From Fibrobacterota bacterium (GTDB lineage Bacteria; Fibrobacterota; Chitinivibrionia; Chitinivibrionales; FEN-1185): 64,000 bases of DNA. Every line of letters begins with the position of its first letter. Position 1 is the first letter of the stretch. The DNA lies in the NCBI GenBank assembly GCA_003165595.1, contig PLWQ01000036.1, positions 1 to 64,000 on the forward strand, in the 5' to 3' direction. Position numbers and translations under genes: made by a program. Of this stretch, positions 16,210 through 24,823 are shown piece after piece. Under the pieces are notes generated by a model. That model was not told the origin of the DNA. It saw only the letters and a program-made list of their open reading frames with translations, and searched no databases.

Positions 16210-17904
16210 CTATTTCTCCAGAAACTCTTTCGCCATCTTCACCAGATCACCGTGCGACCGTTTTTCAATTTCCTTGCACACACTCTGCAGCGCCGAGGTC
16301 TGCATCGACAGGGTGCGTACACCCAGGCCGATCAGGAAGGGCGCCAGGGCCGGGTCCGACGCAACCTCGCCGCATACGGTGATGTCGCGCTTGTACTTGT
16401 CGTTTGAGTTGACCACCTGACTGATGAGTTCCAACAGTACTCGTAGCGAGGCGGTGCGGTATCGTTCGAGCCTGCTGTTTTCACGGCTCGCGGCAAATGC
16501 GTACTGCACGAGATCGTTGGTCCCGATGCTGAGAAAATCCACCTTGTCGAGGAACTGCCGGAGCGACACGACAACGGCCGGCACCTCCACCATAATGCCC
16601 AGCGAATACCCGGACCGCGCGACCCCCTCCTTCTTCCCGATATCCTGCAATGCGCCGGCAATCGCATCCACCTCCTGGGGAAGCGACACAAAGGGAATCA
16701 GGATCCGCACTGAGCGGCCGTCGGCGCAGGCGCGCAGGATGCTTGTCAAATGGTTGTTGAGGATGTCCGGGTGTTCAAGCAGAAATCGCACGCCGCGTAT
16801 GCCCAGGTACGGGTTCTCCTCGCGGGGAAAACCGAGGTATGGCAGCGTCTTGTCCGCGCCGGCGTCCAGCATGCGGATGGTGAGGGGCTTGTCCTTGCAG
16901 AGAGCAAGGATCGACTTATAATAGGACGTTTCTTCGTCGACGGTCGGAAGGCGGTTGAGGGAAAGATAGAACAGCTCGGTGCGAAGCAGGCCGATGCCAT
17001 CGGCGCCGCAGCGCAGGGCCTCCTTCACTTCGAGGAGCGAGCCCGCGTTGGCCTCGAGCCGCACCGAAATTCCGTCTTTGGTGAAACATTTTCTCGCTTT
17101 GCAGGAGCGGACCTGCGGCGGCAGCGCCGCGAGTTTCTTTTGATAGCGGGCTTCGGAGGCCGGCGACGGCCGCACTATCACTTTGCCCTGGTAGCCATCC
17201 ACAATGAGCATCGAGTCGGGCCGGGCGAGGGACAGGATGCCGGGAACATTGATGACGGCGGGAATGCCGAGTGACTTGGCGATTATTGACACATGAGAAA
17301 CCGTGGATCCGTTCTCGATGACAATGCCCCCGATCTTCTTGAGGTCCAGAAGGGCGATATCGGACGGGAGCAGCTGTTCGGCGACGATGATGACGCCCGG
17401 AGGCATTGTTCTGAGCGGCGTGACGCGCACGTGTTCGATATCGAGGATATTGCGCAGGAGCCGGTGGTAGACGTCCTGGACGTCGAGCAGCTTCGACCTG
17501 AAGACTTCGGTTTGCATCGACATGAATTTCTTTTCGAGATCGCGTATGTGATTCGCGATCACGTACTCTATATTCGCCTTGGACTCGGCTATTCCGACCT
17601 TGATGTTTGAGAGGAATGAATCATCGGACAGGATCTGGATCTGAATCTGGAAAATATCGGAGATGTCGGCCGCGTCGTCCCTGTTGCCTGTCTGAAGGCC
17701 GCGGAGTTGTTCAAGGCTTTTTGCAAGCGCCGATTCGAGGCGCCTCATTTCCGATTCGATGTCGTCCACCGGAAGTCTGTGCTCTTCGAGCGTCTTCAGG
17801 TCTATTTGCGTGAAATGGTAAGCTTTACCGATGGCAATACCCGAGGAAACCGCGGTGGCCGCGAGTTCCAGGTCGCTGAATGCCTGGACGGAAGAAGGGT
17901 TCAT
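16210..17904 (-). CDS. ptsI: PTS enzyme I (phosphoenolpyruvate-protein phosphotransferase)
   Basis: This transfers phosphate from phosphoenolpyruvate to a histidine and then to HPr. The 564-residue product has an N-terminal helical HPr-binding region, the phospho-His swivelling domain with active His204 in STVSHVSIIAKSLGIPAV, and a PEP-binding TIM barrel with GIGLLRTELFY, PYLGIRGVRFLL and IMVEVPAVV, ending near VCGEVASDP, whose Cys is the family's general acid. Length is normal for the family. The start is ATG 17904, overlapping the response-regulator stop by four bases (ATGA), so it is co-translated with a kinase/regulator pair. No HPr gene is in the window. Confidence 0.93.
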   Translation of the reverse strand: MNPSSVQAFSDLELAATAVSSGIAIGKAYHFTQIDLKTLEEHRLPVDDIESEMRRLESALAKSLEQLRGLQTGNRDDAADISDIFQIQIQILSDDSFLSNIKVGIAESKANIEYVIANHIRDLEKKFMSMQTEVFRSKLLDVQDVYHRLLRNILDIEHVRVTPLRTMPPGVIIVAEQLLPSDIALLDLKKIGGIVIENGSTVSHVSIIAKSLGIPAVINVPGILSLARPDSMLIVDGYQGKVIVRPSPASEARYQKKLAALPPQVRSCKARKCFTKDGISVRLEANAGSLLEVKEALRCGADGIGLLRTELFYLSLNRLPTVDEETSYYKSILALCKDKPLTIRMLDAGADKTLPYLGFPREENPYLGIRGVRFLLEHPDILNNHLTSILRACADGRSVRILIPFVSLPQEVDAIAGALQDIGKKEGVARSGYSLGIMVEVPAVVVSLRQFLDKVDFLSIGTNDLVQYAFAASRENSRLERYRTASLRVLLELISQVVNSNDKYKRDITVCGEVASDPALAPFLIGLGVRTLSMQTSALQSVCKEIEKRSHGDLVKMAKEFLEK

Positions 17905-18281
17905 GCGCTTTCCCGCAGGAGAAGACGGTGAACGGTTGCGAGCAGTTCGTCGATGTCGAACGGTTTCGTGAGGTATTCGTCGGCCTTCAGGATGTTCTTT
18001 CCGATAATCTTGTCCCGTGCCGTGTCTTTGGCCGTGAGCATCACCACCTTGATGGAATCCTGATATTTGTCGCGGATCTGTTTGCACACCTCCCAGCCGT
18101 CCATTTCCGGCATCATGACGTCGAGAATCACGAGTTCGGGAATGTGCTGTTCCACCAGCCGCAGGGCTTCCGCGCCGTCACCGGCGGTAAGAACGTTTAG
18201 TCCCTGGGCCACGCAATTGACACGCAGCAACTCGCGGACATTCGAATCGTCGTCGACAATGAGAATGATATGACCGTCCAT
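17901..18281 (-). CDS. Single-domain response regulator
   Basis: The 126-residue protein is a stand-alone receiver: acidic pocket IVDDD near residue 9, phosphoacceptor Asp54 in LVILDVMMPEMDGWE, Thr in VVMLTAK and Lys in YLTKPFD. There is no output domain, as in CheY or Spo0F, so it should signal by protein contact or pass phosphate on. The ATG at 18281 matches the natural start of receivers (MDGHIILIVDDD). It lies 23 bases after the histidine kinase and overlaps the enzyme I gene by four bases. Confidence 0.93.
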   Translation of the reverse strand: MDGHIILIVDDDSNVRELLRVNCVAQGLNVLTAGDGAEALRLVEQHIPELVILDVMMPEMDGWEVCKQIRDKYQDSIKVVMLTAKDTARDKIIGKNILKADEYLTKPFDIDELLATVHRLLLRESA

Positions 18282-18304
18282 ACGCAGACCATCCCCGCTT
18301 TCCG

Positions 18305-19852
18305 CTAGTAGTACGCATTGCCGGCTGGCGGCAATGTCTCCAATTTCGGTTGAGACTGGAGCGGCAGGAAGAAGCTGAACATGGTTCCTTTTCCCTGCAA
18401 CGATTCGCACCAGATCTTTCCGTTGTGCGCCTCTATGATTCCCTTTGCAATTGCCAGGCCAAGTCCGCTTCCATGGTGCCGGAGCGTGGCAGGGTTCTTA
18501 CCCCGGTAGAACTTATCAAAAACCTTGTCGATATCCTCGGGCGCTATGCCGGGCCCGAAGTCCCTGACGCTCACAGCAATGCCGTCATCTTTCAAATGGC
18601 CGGTGATAACAATTTCCTGGGAATCTCCCGAATACTTGATCGCATTGTCCATAAGGTTATGCAAGACGCTCACGACTTTTGCGCCGTCGGCCATGATATC
18701 CGGCATCGAAGGAGGAAGATCCACGATGAACCCCTTGCGAAGGGAAACGGAAAACAAATCAACGGCAGAACAGATGAGGGTTGCGATGTTGACGGGTTTG
18801 CGCTGCAACGAAATAGTGCCCGATTCGATTTTAGAAATGTCCAGATACTCCTCAACAAGCGACGAGAGGCGTTTGCCCTCCGCTTCGATGATAGCAAGGT
18901 ATTGCTGTTGCTGTTCCTTTGAGAGGGGAAGCGTCCTGAGGGTTTTTGCGAAACCGATAATAGAGGTGAGTGGCGTGCGAAGCTCGTGAGACACCATGGA
19001 AACGAAATCGGATTTAAGAACGTCGAGTTCGCGCAGTTTGCGGTTGGAGGCTTCGAGCTGTTCACGTTTCTCGTTGAGGAATTTGTTGCTGCTCGTGAGT
19101 TCCGCCGTGGCGCGGTGTATTTCCTGCTGCATGGATGCGGTGAGCACCTCCAGCCGTGATGCCATGTTGTTGAACGCAGCCGCGAGCTGTCCTACGATGT
19201 CGCGGCGGTCGCCACCGTGGACCCTGCGGGAGAAATCTCCGGTCGCCATGAGATTGGATACGTCCCGCAGCTCGATGAGGGGCTTTTGAAGCAGCCCCGA
19301 AATGAACCAGGCAACCAGAAGAATAATCAGAATTTCGACACTGTCGATTCCGATTTCCCACACCAGCGTGGACGAGATGTCGCCGTATGCCTTTTCGAAC
19401 GAGTAGTTCATCTGAAGAAAGCGGGGAATCCTGCCGTCCATCATCCTGCCGCGTATGGGAAACGATTTGAGAAACGACTTTCCCCGTATCTTGGCTACGG
19501 GGACCGGCTCCGTTGACGGATGCGTCCTTCCCACAAGCGTGGGGTCGGTGGATGCAATTACGGTACTGTTGATGTCGAGGATGGATACTTCCTTAATCTG
19601 GTGCTGCGTGGTCGCAAAACTGAGGATTTCGTTTACCCGGGCGCGATCGTGGTCGAGGAGCGCGTCGGTGACGTCGGAGGCGAGGAACTGGCCTTCGGTG
19701 CTGATTGCGTCGAGCTCCCGCTGAAAGGCGAAATTACGAACCGCGACGATTTCGTTTGCCGACAATATCACGAACATGGGGATGTTTACAATGAGCAGAC
19801 CCCACAAGAGCCGCGCACGGTAACTCATGGAGGACAATCGAAAGGACATCAT
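18305..19852 (-). CDS. Membrane sensor histidine kinase
   Basis: 515 residues: transmembrane segment at about 14-34, a periplasmic sensor region of about 130 residues, second transmembrane segment near 170-192, HAMP linker (LIELRDVSNLMATGDFSRRV), a coiled segment, then the HisKA phosphoacceptor His289 in VSHELRTPLTSI and an ATPase domain with N box NLMDNAIKYS, G1 DFGPGIAPED and G2 GSGLGLAIAKG. It should autophosphorylate and pass phosphate to the receiver encoded next. The ligand is unknown. It is first in an operon that continues into the response regulator and PTS enzyme I. Confidence 0.93.
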   Translation of the reverse strand: MMSFRLSSMSYRARLLWGLLIVNIPMFVILSANEIVAVRNFAFQRELDAISTEGQFLASDVTDALLDHDRARVNEILSFATTQHQIKEVSILDINSTVIASTDPTLVGRTHPSTEPVPVAKIRGKSFLKSFPIRGRMMDGRIPRFLQMNYSFEKAYGDISSTLVWEIGIDSVEILIILLVAWFISGLLQKPLIELRDVSNLMATGDFSRRVHGGDRRDIVGQLAAAFNNMASRLEVLTASMQQEIHRATAELTSSNKFLNEKREQLEASNRKLRELDVLKSDFVSMVSHELRTPLTSIIGFAKTLRTLPLSKEQQQQYLAIIEAEGKRLSSLVEEYLDISKIESGTISLQRKPVNIATLICSAVDLFSVSLRKGFIVDLPPSMPDIMADGAKVVSVLHNLMDNAIKYSGDSQEIVITGHLKDDGIAVSVRDFGPGIAPEDIDKVFDKFYRGKNPATLRHHGSGLGLAIAKGIIEAHNGKIWCESLQGKGTMFSFFLPLQSQPKLETLPPAGNAYY

Positions 19853-20001
19853 GGGGCCTCACGTGCAAAGTTGGACTTTGCTAAGGTCCTGGCGCGTTAC
19901 AGAGGAGCCTGAATGAATCGCAAAGTTTGCGCATTACAGGCTGCTCACCGGGTGTACACCCGGTTGTAATCGCGGTCCCCGAAGGTTCGCTGTCGCGGCT
20001 G

Positions 20002-20042
20002 CTCCTGCCAGTGTTGTATGCAGTCGCAGTCGTGGTGCTTCG
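20002..20042 (+). repeat. 41-bp repeat shared with the element at 33895-34026
   Basis: The stretch with TGTATGC, AGTCGTGGTGCTTCG and a leading CTCCTG corresponds to 33971-34010 with few differences. It lies in the gap between galE and the kinase operon, where no gene was found. Confidence 0.5.
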
Positions 20043-20101
20043 GGATGAGCAAACGAGCCTAAACGTCTTCTTCAATCCGGCAGCGAGTGGGTTGCAATTC
20101 C

Positions 20102-21079
20102 TCAGTTCGCTAGGTCCCTGTACACGTTCCAGGTGCTTGCAACAAGCGTTTCGCAATCGCTGTATTTCGGCTTCCACCCGAGAACATCCGCCGCTTTGCC
20201 GGATGAAGCGACAATGACGGCCGAATCTCCCGGCCTTCGTGCCGCGATCCGGACAGGGATCGGCTTGCCCGTGACCCGGCGGGCGACGTCAACCATCGAT
20301 TGAACGCTGATTCCTTTTTCGCTACCGAGGTTCACGGTGAGGCTACGGTTTTGGCTTACGAGAAAATCATAGGCTCGCACATGGCCGTCGGCAAGGTCGC
20401 TCACGTGAACATAATCCCGCACGCCGGTGCCGTCGGGGGTGTCGTAATCGTTGCCGAAGATCGATAAGAACGGACGAACGCCGATAGCCACTTCCATCAC
20501 AAGGGGAAGCAGGTTCTGGGGATTTCTTTCCAGCCCGTTGATCCTGCCCGCCGCGTCGTAGCCCGCCGCATTGAAATATCTGAGCGCGGCAAACCTGATG
20601 CCACGGAGCCGCTCATACCAGCCGAGAAGCCGCTCTATCTCCAGTTTGGTGAACCCGTAGTAGTTGATGGGATCGGTAGGATGGGTTTCGTCCATGGGAA
20701 TTCGATGCGGCGAACCGTACACGGCAGCGGTGGATGAAAAAACGATTCGTGGAATTCCAGCCTCGCTTGCCGCGTTGAGGATGTTGATGGTCCCGCAGAT
20801 GTTGTTGACCGAGTATTTCTCCGGCGCAACCATGGATTCGCCTGCTGCCTTGAACGCCGCAAGGTGGATAAGCGCGTCGAATCCGGCCCGGGCAAGGCCC
20901 AGGAGCCCCGCGGAGTCGAGGATGTCGCCCTGGACAAACGTCGCTTCGCCGAACAGGTTTTCGCGGCACCCGCTCGACAGGTTGTCGTACACCGTAACAG
21001 AGTCGCCTCTGTCAAGAAAAGCGCGGACAACGTGGCTGCCGATATAGCCCGCGCCGCCGACAACAAGAATGCTGCTCAT
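20102..21079 (-). CDS. galE: UDP-glucose 4-epimerase
   Basis: Interconverts UDP-glucose and UDP-galactose using bound NAD. The 325-residue protein shows the Rossmann motif VVGGAGYIGSH at residues 6-16, the LIHLAAFKAAGESM block, Ser-Thr in IVFSSTAAVYG, and the catalytic Tyr-x-x-x-Lys in YYGFTKLE near 148, plus RYFNAAGYD and GVRDYVHVSDLADGH. Length is normal. Its ATG overlaps the stop of the S1-domain gene by four bases (ATGA). It should feed galactose metabolism or surface polysaccharide synthesis. Confidence 0.95.
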   Translation of the reverse strand: MSSILVVGGAGYIGSHVVRAFLDRGDSVTVYDNLSSGCRENLFGEATFVQGDILDSAGLLGLARAGFDALIHLAAFKAAGESMVAPEKYSVNNICGTINILNAASEAGIPRIVFSSTAAVYGSPHRIPMDETHPTDPINYYGFTKLEIERLLGWYERLRGIRFAALRYFNAAGYDAAGRINGLERNPQNLLPLVMEVAIGVRPFLSIFGNDYDTPDGTGVRDYVHVSDLADGHVRAYDFLVSQNRSLTVNLGSEKGISVQSMVDVARRVTGKPIPVRIAARRPGDSAVIVASSGKAADVLGWKPKYSDCETLVASTWNVYRDLAN

Positions 21080-22581
21080 GGGTTCTCCGGCTGCGATTGC
21101 TTCTTCTGCAGCGCGAGTTTGAGTGCGGCCCCGAAATCGGTGTCGGAGGCGGGGGGCGCCTGCCGCTGCGCAGACAGGAACTGCTTGACGTCGGCCTGGT
21201 GCGAACGTTCGTCGGCCTTACCAAAGGAGAGAGAAATTCTGCGGCGCTCGCTATCGATCGATTCGATGGTGACATCAAGCGGGGAGCCGACTTTGATGGC
21301 TTCCTTTTTTTCCTGGGCGATATTGCCGAACGGCAGAAGTCCTGTGATGCCCTCGGCCAGGTCTACAAAGAATCCGAACCGGGTGTTCTGGACAACCGTG
21401 CCCTGCACGGTTGCGCCGGCCGAAAATATGGTCTCAATGTCTTTCCAGGGATCGTTTGCCGCGTCCTTGAGGCTGCAGGATATTTCCCGTTTGTCGGCAT
21501 CGACCGACAGGATGGTAACGGTGACGGCCTGGCCTTCGGCCACCACGTCGCTCGGGTGGCGGATCTTCTTTTCCCAGCTCATTTCGGAAATATGAATAAG
21601 GCCTTCCACGCCCGGGATAAGCTGGACGAATGCGCCGAAATTTGCGAGCCGGGTTATCTTCCCCTGCACGGTCTGGCCGGGCGTGAACACCGTGGACACC
21701 GTGGTCCACGGGTTTGCATAGATCTGTTTTATGGAAAGCGAAATCTTGGATTGGCGCAGTTGCTCCTTGCGCTCCACGGCGAGCACGAGGCAGTCCACCT
21801 TCTGGCCGGGCGCATAGGTCTGGGAAAGGTCCTGCGACCGCTCCCACGACACTTCCGATATGTGAACGAGTCCTTCGAACCCGCCCAGGTCGATGAACAG
21901 GCCGTACGGCATAATCCGCGTGATGGTTCCCGGCACAGCGGTCTTCGATTCTATGCAGGACGCCAGGTGGTCGAGAATCTGGCCCATGTCGGCTTCAAGA
22001 AGCGGCAGCCTGGACACAACGATGTTCCGGCCGCCTTCGGTGACGCGGGAAATTACAAAGGAGAGCGTCTTGTTGAGAAATAGGTTCGGGTCCTCCACGC
22101 GCTTGAGGTCTATTTGAGAAATGGGGCAAAAGGTCTTTTGCCCCATCACCTTGACGTTGAAGCCGCCCTTGTTGATGCCGGTGACTTTCCCCTCCACGGG
22201 GACCTTGGATTTCATGGCATCGATGATGTCGCTCAGGGAAGAATCGCCGCCGGCGGCTTTTGAAGAAAGCTTTTTGGACAGGGTGATGCCGCCCTTGAGC
22301 GACACCACATATCCTTCGAAGATGTCACCGGCCGCAACCGAGCAGGTCCCGTCTTCTTTTGTCAATTCCAACAGCTCGACGACCGCCTCGTTCTTGCCGC
22401 CTATTTCGACGAACGCATATTTGTCGGAGACTTTGAGAACTTTCCCCGAAACCTTGAGGCCCACTTCAAGATTGGCGGCAACGGGCTTGTCGTAGGCGCC
22501 GAGCATGGTGAGCAGTTGCTCTTCGGCCTTGGTTTCCGAGTTCTCTTCGTCGAAAAAGTTGTCGTGTTTCTTGGTGTGCAT
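21076..22581 (-). CDS. Multi-S1-domain RNA-binding protein (ribosomal protein S1-like)
   Basis: 501 residues with about five S1/OB repeats: recognisable strands start near KVSGKVLKVSDKYAFVEIGG, VEGKVTGINKGGFNVKVMG, VPGTITRIMPYGLFIDLGG...LVHISEVSW, VQGKITRLANFGAFVQL...LIHISEMSW and VQGTVVQNTRFGFFVDL. S1 proteins bind mRNA and aid initiation on the ribosome. ATG 22581 follows GGGAG; an upstream in-frame extension is less likely. E. coli S1 has six repeats, so this could be the main S1 or a paralogue. Confidence 0.9.
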   Translation of the reverse strand: MHTKKHDNFFDEENSETKAEEQLLTMLGAYDKPVAANLEVGLKVSGKVLKVSDKYAFVEIGGKNEAVVELLELTKEDGTCSVAAGDIFEGYVVSLKGGITLSKKLSSKAAGGDSSLSDIIDAMKSKVPVEGKVTGINKGGFNVKVMGQKTFCPISQIDLKRVEDPNLFLNKTLSFVISRVTEGGRNIVVSRLPLLEADMGQILDHLASCIESKTAVPGTITRIMPYGLFIDLGGFEGLVHISEVSWERSQDLSQTYAPGQKVDCLVLAVERKEQLRQSKISLSIKQIYANPWTTVSTVFTPGQTVQGKITRLANFGAFVQLIPGVEGLIHISEMSWEKKIRHPSDVVAEGQAVTVTILSVDADKREISCSLKDAANDPWKDIETIFSAGATVQGTVVQNTRFGFFVDLAEGITGLLPFGNIAQEKKEAIKVGSPLDVTIESIDSERRRISLSFGKADERSHQADVKQFLSAQRQAPPASDTDFGAALKLALQKKQSQPENP

Positions 22582-22752
22582 GAAAAACTCCCGTGTAATG
22601 ATTATCGAAAAATGATTGCTGGTCTCAGTGATGACGGAATGCCGCGACGCAGGAGAAAGAAAATATCTTATACCGGGGAAATAAGCCAAGGGGGACGGGA
22701 AAAAGCCGTAATTGCGTGAACAATTGATTAATGGGCTAACGACATGGATTTT

Positions 22753-22889
22753 GGGCGTTTCCCTCGCTGCGCTCGGGCCGGCCTCCCTCCGGGCTCGGCC
22801 TTTGGCCTCGGTGCCGCCCGCCGCCAGGGCCTTCGGCCGCGGTCGGGCGGCCCTGCGCTCCCGCGCACCGCTACGGTCCGCCTAACGCT
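22753..22889 (+). repeat. GC-rich interspersed element RC, copy 1
   Basis: The element starts GGGCGTTTCCCTCGCTGCGC and ends CCGCTACGGTCCGCCTAACGC, so its tips GGCGTT and AACGC are inverted. Internal blocks CTCCCTCCGGGCTCGGCC, TGGCCTCGGTGCCGCC and CCTTCGGCCGCGGTC recur at 36116-36278 and, diverged and inverted, near 36440-36570. The remaining parts of the gap 22582-22969 show nothing else. Confidence 0.75.
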
Positions 22890-22969
22890 GAAAGACCGAT
22901 TCTCTCCCCAACGCCGCAATTCTCTTTTAGAAAGTACTCTGGCCGCCCATATTCCAGTCGAGCCCGGCA

Positions 22970-23635
22970 CTACTTTGCTTTAGGATCCCTTTCCTCCGCT
23001 TTGGGATACCCCACGCTCTGGGCAAAGATAATGTCGTGAGTCTGGTTGATGTGCACGGCAGCGCCGAGCGCGGCAGTGTCGACCGACCCGCGTACCACGG
23101 TGGCGAGCCCTTCGGATGCGCAGTACAGATACAGGTTCTCGGAAATATAGGCCGCGTCCGCCGAGGCATACTTCGTGTTGCCCTCGCCGCGCTTGCGGTC
23201 GAACGCGAGAACGATCTCAACGGGTGCATCCTTCACAAATGGTTGTGTTCCGGTGAGGGAGCGCACGTCGCCGGCCTGCACCAGGCGCAGCGCGCCTGCC
23301 TTTGCGTCGTAGCGGTAAAACCCGTCGGCAAGCGCGACAAACAGGTCGATTTCCTGTTTGTTCCGCGCCGAGGGTGCGGTGCGGCCGTTGGTTTCGGGCC
23401 TGTTCACGCCGCAACCGGCCCACAGAAGGTTCGCAAGCTCCTGCAGCGGTACGGGCCGGGAGGAGAACTCCCGCGTCGAATGCCGAAGCTGCAGGGCCTG
23501 CATCAGGGATTTGCCTTTATCAAGTTGCGGCCGGGGCAGGGATATGGTGCTGTCGGGAGCGGCAAAAGTGGAGAAGCTTGCCGCACACAGAAACGTTAAG
23601 AACAGAGAAAGGGCGGGAGAAAGACTCGGGCGCAT
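22970..23635 (-). CDS. Exported SagB/ThcOx-type nitroreductase-like protein
   Basis: The 221-residue protein has a signal peptide (SLFLTFLCAASFSTFAA) and a flavin nitroreductase fold: HSTREFSSRPVPLQELANLLWAGCGVN, RTAPSARNKQEIDLFVAL, then YASADAAYISENLYLYCASEGLATV. This is the SagB-type subgroup of FMN-dependent reductases and dehydrogenases. Export is unusual for an FMN enzyme and would require a folded or periplasmically loaded cofactor. AAAGGAGT precedes the ATG. It is a single gene between the repeat element and korB. Confidence 0.85.
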   Translation of the reverse strand: MRPSLSPALSLFLTFLCAASFSTFAAPDSTISLPRPQLDKGKSLMQALQLRHSTREFSSRPVPLQELANLLWAGCGVNRPETNGRTAPSARNKQEIDLFVALADGFYRYDAKAGALRLVQAGDVRSLTGTQPFVKDAPVEIVLAFDRKRGEGNTKYASADAAYISENLYLYCASEGLATVVRGSVDTAALGAAVHINQTHDIIFAQSVGYPKAEERDPKAK

Positions 23636-23819
23636 GAGCGACTCCTTTGTTGTGAGGAAAGGAAGGTTCCCTGGTGAATTACTGCAAGGGTCCTGAGAAT
23701 AGCCGGGCTTTGGCAGATGCCGGGTTCATGGCGACACCCGGGCAAGAAAATACTATTTCGGTACTGCGGTTGTGCACACGGGCGGAACAACGGAAAGGGA
23801 AAGCCCCGTCTCCCGAACC

Positions 23820-24686
23820 TCAGCTCTTCCCGACCCTCTCCATCAATTCCGCAACCTTCTTCTTGTCAACGTCGCGCTCGAATAGCGGCCGCTTATCCTC
23901 ACCAAACGCCCCGCAGGCTTCCTCAAACGGAACCCTGCTGTTGTTGACATAAAGGATTCCCAGCGGATAAGCATCGGTCTTTATTGCGAGCTCAAACGCT
24001 TTCACCCGATTGGACGGGTCATGCGTTTCGTCGAGGTAATACGTGTTATCCTTGAACCACTTGAACGTGTTGACCTTGTTGTAGGTAACGCAGGGCTGAA
24101 AAACATCGACGAGCGCGTAGCCTTTGTGAAGGATCGCCTTCTTGAGAATTTCCACGGTTTGCGGAATGTCTCCGGCAAACGCCCGCGCCACGAACGACGC
24201 GTCGAGCGCCAGGGCAACGGCAAGGGGATTGAAGGGTTCGAGTATCACGCCGTCAACCTGGACCGGGGTAACGAATCCGCGCTTGGACGTGGGCGAGGCC
24301 TGGCCTTTGGTAAGGCCGTACACCATGTTGTCGTGGACGATGTGGGCGATATCCGGGTTCCTGCGCACGGTATGGATAAAATGATTGCCGCCTTCGCCGT
24401 ACATGTCGCCGTCCCCGCCCTCGGCAATAACCGTGAGCGACGGGTTGGAAGCCTTGATGGCCGTGGCGGCCGGCAAGGCCCTGCCATGCAGCCCGTTAAA
24501 CATGTTGGTGTTGAAGTAGTGCGGCGTCTTGGGCGCCTGCCCGATGCCGCAGGCCACAACCAGGTTCTGCGGCGCGATGCCGAGTTCCGCTACAGCCTGC
24601 TTGAGTGCGTCGAGTATCGAGAAATTGCCGCACCCCGGGCACCAGGCGATGTCGAGATTTTGCTTGTCGAAGGCGGAAGTGTCCAT
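23820..24686 (-). CDS. korB: 2-oxoacid:ferredoxin oxidoreductase, beta subunit
   Basis: This subunit binds thiamine diphosphate and transfers electrons from a 2-oxoacid to ferredoxin, forming acyl-CoA. At 288 residues it shows [16 protein letters not shown], the TPP-Mg motif [15 protein letters not shown], and [17 protein letters not shown]. The missing CxxC-ferredoxin domain is normal for this subunit. ATG 24686 follows AAAGGA. It is downstream of korA on the same strand with a 137-base spacer. Substrate (2-oxoglutarate, pyruvate or branched-chain acids) is not decided by sequence alone. Confidence 0.92.
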   Translation of the reverse strand: MDTSAFDKQNLDIAWCPGCGNFSILDALKQAVAELGIAPQNLVVACGIGQAPKTPHYFNTNMFNGLHGRALPAATAIKASNPSLTVIAEGGDGDMYGEGGNHFIHTVRRNPDIAHIVHDNMVYGLTKGQASPTSKRGFVTPVQVDGVILEPFNPLAVALALDASFVARAFAGDIPQTVEILKKAILHKGYALVDVFQPCVTYNKVNTFKWFKDNTYYLDETHDPSNRVKAFELAIKTDAYPLGILYVNNSRVPFEEACGAFGEDKRPLFERDVDKKKVAELMERVGKS

Positions 24687-24722
24687 GAGAAGGTCCTTTG
24701 CATAAATGATCAAGAGGTAAAG

Positions 24723-24813
24723 GTTGACAGTTGAAAGTTGACAGTGTCCGAACAGGAATACGGAGAAAACAGCTTCTGTTGATTCCAACTGTCAACTGTT
24801 AACCGTCAACTTT
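24723..24813. repeat. Inverted repeat in the korA-korB spacer
   Basis: GTTGACAGTTG (24723-24733) pairs with CAACTGTCAAC (24786-24796) and AAAGTTGAC (24734-24742) with GTCAACTTT (24805-24813). It could fold as an RNA hairpin between the two cistrons and influence korB levels. Confidence 0.5.
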
Positions 24814-24823
24814 GAACTTATTT

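Noticed and set aside
17905-18087. N-terminal extension of the enzyme I frame
   Set aside because: It lies wholly inside the receiver gene in another frame; ATG 17904 gives a normal-length enzyme I.
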